Assembly (NCBI GenBank): GCA_046294345.1
Contig: JBKBJT010000013.1
Coordinates: forward strand, 1 to 64,000
Direction of reading: 5' to 3'
Source of the DNA: Ferrovibrio sp046294345
Lineage (GTDB): Bacteria; Pseudomonadota; Alphaproteobacteria; Ferrovibrionales; Ferrovibrionaceae
DNA: 64,000 nt
The notes beneath the pieces were generated by a model. That model saw only the letters and a list, made by a program, of their open reading frames with translations. It was not told where the DNA came from and did no database searches. Position 1 is the stretch's first letter. Each line of letters starts with the position of its first letter. This document shows, one piece after another, positions 60,404 to 64,000 of this stretch. The translations under genes were made by a program, and so were the position numbers.

Positions 60404-61822
60404 ATGATCGAGAAACTGAAATTCTACATCGACGGCGCCTGGGTGGATCCGGCCGCGCCGTCAACCCTGGGCGTGATGAACCCGGCGACCGAGGAAACTT
60501 TCGCCCGGATCAGCCTGGGGTCGAAACAGGATGTCGACCGGGCCGTGCAGGCCGCACGTCGTGCCTTCGCCACCTATTCCGACACCAGCGTCGAAGAGCG
60601 GCTGTCCTGGCTTCAGAAGATCATCGCGGGCTTCAAGGCGCGCCTGCCGGAACTGGCGCGCACGATGACCCTGGAGATGGGTGCGCCGATCACCTTTGCG
60701 ACCGAGCGCCAGGCCACCGTCGCCCTGTTTCATTTCGAGGAAGCCGCGCGTGTGCTGGCGCGATACCGGTTCGAGGAACCGATGGGCCCCGGCATCATCC
60801 GCCGCGAACCGATCGGCGTCTGCGGCCTGATCACGCCGTGGAACTGGCCGCTGAACCAGGTGGCCTCCAAGGTCGCGCCGGCACTGGCCACGGGTTGCAC
60901 CGTGGTGCTGAAGCCCAGCGAGATCGCGCCGATCAGCGCCATGCTGGTCGCCGAAATCCTGCATGATGCCGGCCTGCCGGCGGGCGTCTTCAATCTGGTG
61001 AATGGCGACGGCCCCACGGTGGGCGAGGCCATCGCCGCCCATCCGGAGATCGACATGGTGTCGTTCACCGGCTCGACGGCGGCCGGCATCCGGGTGGCCA
61101 AGCTGGCCGCCGACACGGTCAAGCGCGTGGCGCAGGAACTGGGCGGCAAGTCGGCCAACATCATCCTGCCCGATGCCGATCTGAAGGCAGCGGTGATACA
61201 GGGCGTCCATGCCTGCTATACAAACGGTGGCCAGAACTGCCAGTCGCCCACCCGCATGCTGATCCCGCGTGCGCAGCGCGATGCGGCCTTCGCGGCGGCA
61301 CGCCAGGCGGTCGACAGCGTCCGCCTGGGCGACCCGCTCGATCCGGCCACCACCATGGGGCCGCTGGTGAGCCCGGCCCAGTTCGACAAGGTGCAGGACC
61401 TGATCCAGTCGGGCATCGACGAGGGCGCGACCCTGGTGGCGGGCGGCACGGGCCGGCCGGCCGGCCTGAATCGCGGCTATTTCGTCCGCCCGACCGTCTT
61501 CGGCGACGTCACGCCGCAGATGCGCATCGCCCGCGAGGAAATCTTCGGCCCCGTGCTGTCGATCATCAGCTACGACACCGAGGACGAGGCGGTGGAGATC
61601 GCCAACGACACGCCGTTCGGGCTGGCGGGCTTCGTGCAGTCGCGGAACCGCGACCATGCGCGCGCCGTCGCCAACCGCATCCGGGCCGGCCGCGTCTATC
61701 TCAACGGCGCGCCGTTCGACCGCAGCCTGCCCTTCGGTGGCTACAAGCAGTCGGGCAACGGACGCGAATTCGGCGTGTTCGGCTTCGAGGAGTATCTCGA
61801 GGTGAAGGCCATCCTCGGCTGA
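60404..61822 (+). CDS. aldehyde dehydrogenase family protein
   Basis: A 472-residue NAD(P)-dependent aldehyde dehydrogenase. The catalytic Cys279 lies in GGQNCQSPTRML, the general-base Glu in ELGGKSANII, and the substrate-anchoring segment ITPWNWPLNQV near 142. It would oxidise an aldehyde from the same pathway, possibly the product of the aldolase at the window end. It starts 14 bp after the SDR. Confidence 0.93.
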   Translation: MIEKLKFYIDGAWVDPAAPSTLGVMNPATEETFARISLGSKQDVDRAVQAARRAFATYSDTSVEERLSWLQKIIAGFKARLPELARTMTLEMGAPITFATERQATVALFHFEEAARVLARYRFEEPMGPGIIRREPIGVCGLITPWNWPLNQVASKVAPALATGCTVVLKPSEIAPISAMLVAEILHDAGLPAGVFNLVNGDGPTVGEAIAAHPEIDMVSFTGSTAAGIRVAKLAADTVKRVAQELGGKSANIILPDADLKAAVIQGVHACYTNGGQNCQSPTRMLIPRAQRDAAFAAARQAVDSVRLGDPLDPATTMGPLVSPAQFDKVQDLIQSGIDEGATLVAGGTGRPAGLNRGYFVRPTVFGDVTPQMRIAREEIFGPVLSIISYDTEDEAVEIANDTPFGLAGFVQSRNRDHARAVANRIRAGRVYLNGAPFDRSLPFGGYKQSGNGREFGVFGFEEYLEVKAILG

Positions 61823-61864
61823 ACCGGCGCCCCGCCATCGCCCGCTTGCATTTCCCTGACCGGC

Positions 61865-61881
61865 GTTCCACAGTGCGAAAC
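61865..61881. promoter_or_regulatory. IclR operator copy 2, before iclR
   Basis: GTTCCA-CAGTG-CGAAAC lies 21 bp upstream of the IclR gene start and fits autoregulation. It has the same 6-5-6 layout as copies 1 and 3. Confidence 0.65.
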
Positions 61882-61902
61882 AAGAAGCATCGAGGAAACG
61901 CC

Positions 61903-62694
61903 ATGCCGGCCCCAGTGCTGGACAAAGACGCTCACGTCCAGTCGGTCGCGCGCGCGCTCGACCTGCTGGAGGCGCTGAACCGCCAGAAGGTCGCTTCGAT
62001 CAAGCAGCTGCATGAGACGACCGGCCTGCCCAAGCCGACCATCGTGCGCCTGCTCAAGACCCTGACCGCGCGCGGCTATGTCGCCAACGACCAGCGGCAG
62101 GGCGGCTATTCCGTCACCTCTCTGGTCCGCGCGCTGAGCTGCGGTTTCCATGGCGATCCGCTGGTGGTGGAGGCGGGCCGGGCCTGGGCGATCGACCTCA
62201 CGCAGCGCTTCAAGTGGCCGGTGGCCATCGCGGTGCTCGACGAGGACGCGGTCACCGTGCGGTTCAGCACCATCCCCGACAGTCCCATCTCGCCATTCCA
62301 GGGCACGGTGGGCCGGCGGCTGAGCCTGGTATCGCGCGCGCTCGGCCGGGCCTATCTCGCCTTCTGCCCCACCGCCGAACGCAACATCCTGCTGCAGATC
62401 CTGGCCGCGTCGAAGGATCCGGAAAACGCGCCGGCGCGCCGGCCGCCCGCGCTGCTGCGCAACCTGCAGTCCATGCGCAGCCAGGGCTATGCCGAACGCG
62501 ACCCGAATGTGGAGCCGAAATCCTCCTCCACCCTGGCGGTGCCGGTGATGGATGGCGACCGCGTGCTGGCGACCCTGGGGCTGACCTATTTCACCTCCGC
62601 CATGAAACGTAGCAAGGCGGTCGAGCTGTATGTGCCGCACCTGCGCTCGGCCGCGGAAAACATCGCGCGCAGCATCGACAGCCTCGGAGGCTGA
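61903..62694 (+). CDS. IclR-family regulator of the catabolic cluster
   Basis: A 263-residue IclR protein: N-terminal winged helix at about residues 10-75 (LHETTGLPKPTIVRLLKTL), then a GAF-like ligand domain (ending AAENIARSIDSLGG). The ATG at 61903 follows CGAGGAAACG. It separates the BKACE operon from the cupin/aldolase genes; all three units carry the same operator. Confidence 0.93.
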   Translation: MPAPVLDKDAHVQSVARALDLLEALNRQKVASIKQLHETTGLPKPTIVRLLKTLTARGYVANDQRQGGYSVTSLVRALSCGFHGDPLVVEAGRAWAIDLTQRFKWPVAIAVLDEDAVTVRFSTIPDSPISPFQGTVGRRLSLVSRALGRAYLAFCPTAERNILLQILAASKDPENAPARRPPALLRNLQSMRSQGYAERDPNVEPKSSSTLAVPVMDGDRVLATLGLTYFTSAMKRSKAVELYVPHLRSAAENIARSIDSLGG

Positions 62695-62722
62695 TTCGGG
62701 GGGGGCTGATCGCCGGGCCGCT

Positions 62723-62739
62723 GTTTCGTATCGCGAAAC
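62723..62739. promoter_or_regulatory. IclR operator copy 3, before the cupin gene
   Basis: GTTTCG-TATCG-CGAAAC is a perfect 6+6 inverted repeat about 80 bp upstream of the cupin gene and 29 bp after iclR. Confidence 0.7.
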
Positions 62740-62820
62740 GCTGCCGGAAACTTCGCCACGCCGCATCCTGCCTGCCTATGATCCGGTCCAACCCATGGAT
62801 AACGGCGAGGGAGGCGCGCC

Positions 62821-63732
62821 ATGTACAATCCCAACGATCCGCGTGCGAGCCTGGCTCCCAGGCCTGCCGGCAGCCCTGCCGCTCCCGTCACGGCCTATGG
62901 CGACTGCGAGTATGTGCGGTTCTATGACGAACCGCCGCAGGACAGCGGCCCCGATGGCAAAACCTGGTATGCGCGCGGCCAGAATTTCCTGATCGCCATC
63001 ACCGATCCGGCCGCGGGCGCGGTGCTGGCGCGCGAAGCCCAGCCCGATGAATACGCGATCATCCTGCATGATCCGGGCCTGGAGGTGGAGATCACCACCA
63101 TGCAGGGCACGCAGGTGGTGAAGGGCAATTCGCTGGCCTTCATTCCGCCGGGCAAATCGAGCGTGAAGGTGCTCAAGCCCGGCCGCATCGTGCGCATGTT
63201 CACCACGCAATCGGCCGACCTGGCGAAGAAATGCATCAACGCCGCGTCCTACCGCGAGCCCAAGCCGGCGGTGGCCCTGGCCAAACCGTGGCCGACGCCG
63301 AAGGACGGCTTCCGGCTGCGCGTCTATTCGCTCGACGTACCGCCCGAGAAAGGCCGCTTCGGGCGCATCTGGCGCTGCACCACGCTGATGATCAACTATA
63401 TCGATCCCCGTCAGGGCCCCCGCGACCCGACCACGCTGTCGCCGCACCATCACGACGATTTCGAGCAGGGCTCGCTCGCGCTGGAGGGCGATTTCGTCCA
63501 TCACATCCGCTGGCCGTGGACGCCGAACAAGCATATCTGGCGCGAGGACCAGCACGAGCTGTGCGGCAGCCCGTCGATTGCCGTCATCCCGCCGCCATCG
63601 GTGCACACCACCGAAGCCGTCGGCAAGGGCCTGAACCAGCTGGTCGACCTGTTCTGTCCGCCGCGCATGGATTTCTCGCTGAAACCGGGCTGGGTGCTGA
63701 ACGCGGCCGATTATCCGATGCCCGAGGATTGA
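62821..63732 (+). CDS. bicupin-like protein of the IclR cluster
   Basis: A 303-residue protein that appears to contain two cupin-like beta-barrels. The second has the possible metal set SPHHHDDFEQGSLALEGDF near residues 210-228; the first has EYAIILHDPGLEVEITT and FIPPGKSSV. The specific family is not recognised. It may be an isomerase, dioxygenase or sugar-acid enzyme. It is followed by an aldolase gene after two bases, so the two act together. Confidence 0.75.
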   Translation: MYNPNDPRASLAPRPAGSPAAPVTAYGDCEYVRFYDEPPQDSGPDGKTWYARGQNFLIAITDPAAGAVLAREAQPDEYAIILHDPGLEVEITTMQGTQVVKGNSLAFIPPGKSSVKVLKPGRIVRMFTTQSADLAKKCINAASYREPKPAVALAKPWPTPKDGFRLRVYSLDVPPEKGRFGRIWRCTTLMINYIDPRQGPRDPTTLSPHHHDDFEQGSLALEGDFVHHIRWPWTPNKHIWREDQHELCGSPSIAVIPPPSVHTTEAVGKGLNQLVDLFCPPRMDFSLKPGWVLNAADYPMPED

Positions 63733-63734
63733 GG

Positions 63735-64000
63735 ATGGCCGAGACGCGTTCTTTCCGGCAGCGCCTGCTGGCCGGCGACAGGCTGGTCGGCACCTTCCTC
63801 AAGACCCCGACCGGCCACGGCACCGAGATCGTGGCCGGCATCGGCTACGATTTCGTGGTGATCGACCAGGAGCATGCGCCGTTTGACCGCACCACGACCG
63901 ACATCGCCCTGATGGCGGCGCGCGGCTGCAACATCCCGGCGCTGGTGCGCGTATCGGGGCCGGACACGATCCTGTCTGTGCTGGATTGCGGCGCCACCGG
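63735..64000 (+). CDS. HpcH/HpaI aldolase, N-terminal part (cut by window end)
   Basis: The first 88 residues of a class II pyruvate/2-oxo-acid aldolase of the HpcH/HpaI family: RLLAGDRLVGTFLKTPTG, then GYDFVVIDQEHAPFDRTTTD with the metal/catalytic acidic cluster, then ALVRVSG. The gene runs off the window, so the C-terminus and full motif set are unseen. It probably cleaves a 4-hydroxy-2-oxo acid to pyruvate and an aldehyde. The ATG follows GAGG. Confidence 0.88.
   Translation, partial: MAETRSFRQRLLAGDRLVGTFLKTPTGHGTEIVAGIGYDFVVIDQEHAPFDRTTTDIALMAARGCNIPALVRVSGPDTILSVLDCGAT

Overview
The window is about 64 kb of GC-rich bacterial chromosome with densely packed genes and no rRNA, tRNA, insertion sequence, prophage or CRISPR array that I can recognise. 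Gene content points to a free-living, metabolically versatile alphaproteobacterium, probably Rhodospirillales-like. The evidence is a membrane-anchored PuuD-type urate oxidase with a fused cytochrome c, a ChvG/ChvI-like two-component pair, a C-P lyase locus carrying a DUF1045-type 2H phosphoesterase, and 17-kDa-antigen-like envelope proteins. The species cannot be read from the sequence.

Layout. 0-8 kb: argB, an EamA exporter, a LysR regulator, a VOC enzyme, an accessory lipoprotein plus coiled-coil pair, a haloalkane dehalogenase, purB and a GNAT acetyltransferase. 8-17.9 kb: an ohrR/ohr peroxide-defence pair, hydrolase, GST, LysR/LysE pair, small hypotheticals, a TetR/membrane-protein pair, a BenE-type permease facing a GntR regulator, and an SDR/TetR pair. 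18-29 kb: purine-ring catabolism (puuE, M20 hydrolase, allC, glycerate kinase, OHCU decarboxylase, uraH, guanine-deaminase-like protein, puuD). 30.9-43 kb: a near-complete phosphonate locus (phnF facing phnGHIJKLM, an HD oxygenase-like gene, phnN and a LysE exporter; then a DUF1045 gene and phnCDE). 43-47 kb: small envelope proteins and a ChvGI-like system. 47.8-52.3 kb: adenosine deaminase and a glutarate module (gcdR-like regulator, gcdH, CoA transferase). 52-58.6 kb: methyltransferase, orphan response regulator, hemerythrin, two EamA exporters, dinB and an HxlR regulator. 58.7-64 kb: a catabolic cluster of unknown substrate (BKACE, SDR, aldehyde dehydrogenase, IclR, cupin, HpcH/HpaI aldolase cut by the window end).

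How the parts work together. Repeated short palindromes tie regulators to target genes. A GTATAC-centred site stands between benE and gntR, between allC and the glycerate kinase gene, and before puuD, so the GntR protein is the likely purine-catabolism regulator. A 17-bp GTTYCR-N5-CGRAAY site stands before the BKACE operon, before iclR and before the cupin/aldolase genes, which defines a small IclR regulon for an unidentified compound. PhnF, OhrR, TetR, HxlR and LysR genes also have candidate operators in their divergent intergenic regions. The purine pathway lacks xanthine dehydrogenase and a classical ureidoglycolate enzyme here; an M20 hydrolase inside the allantoin operon is a candidate for the latter step.
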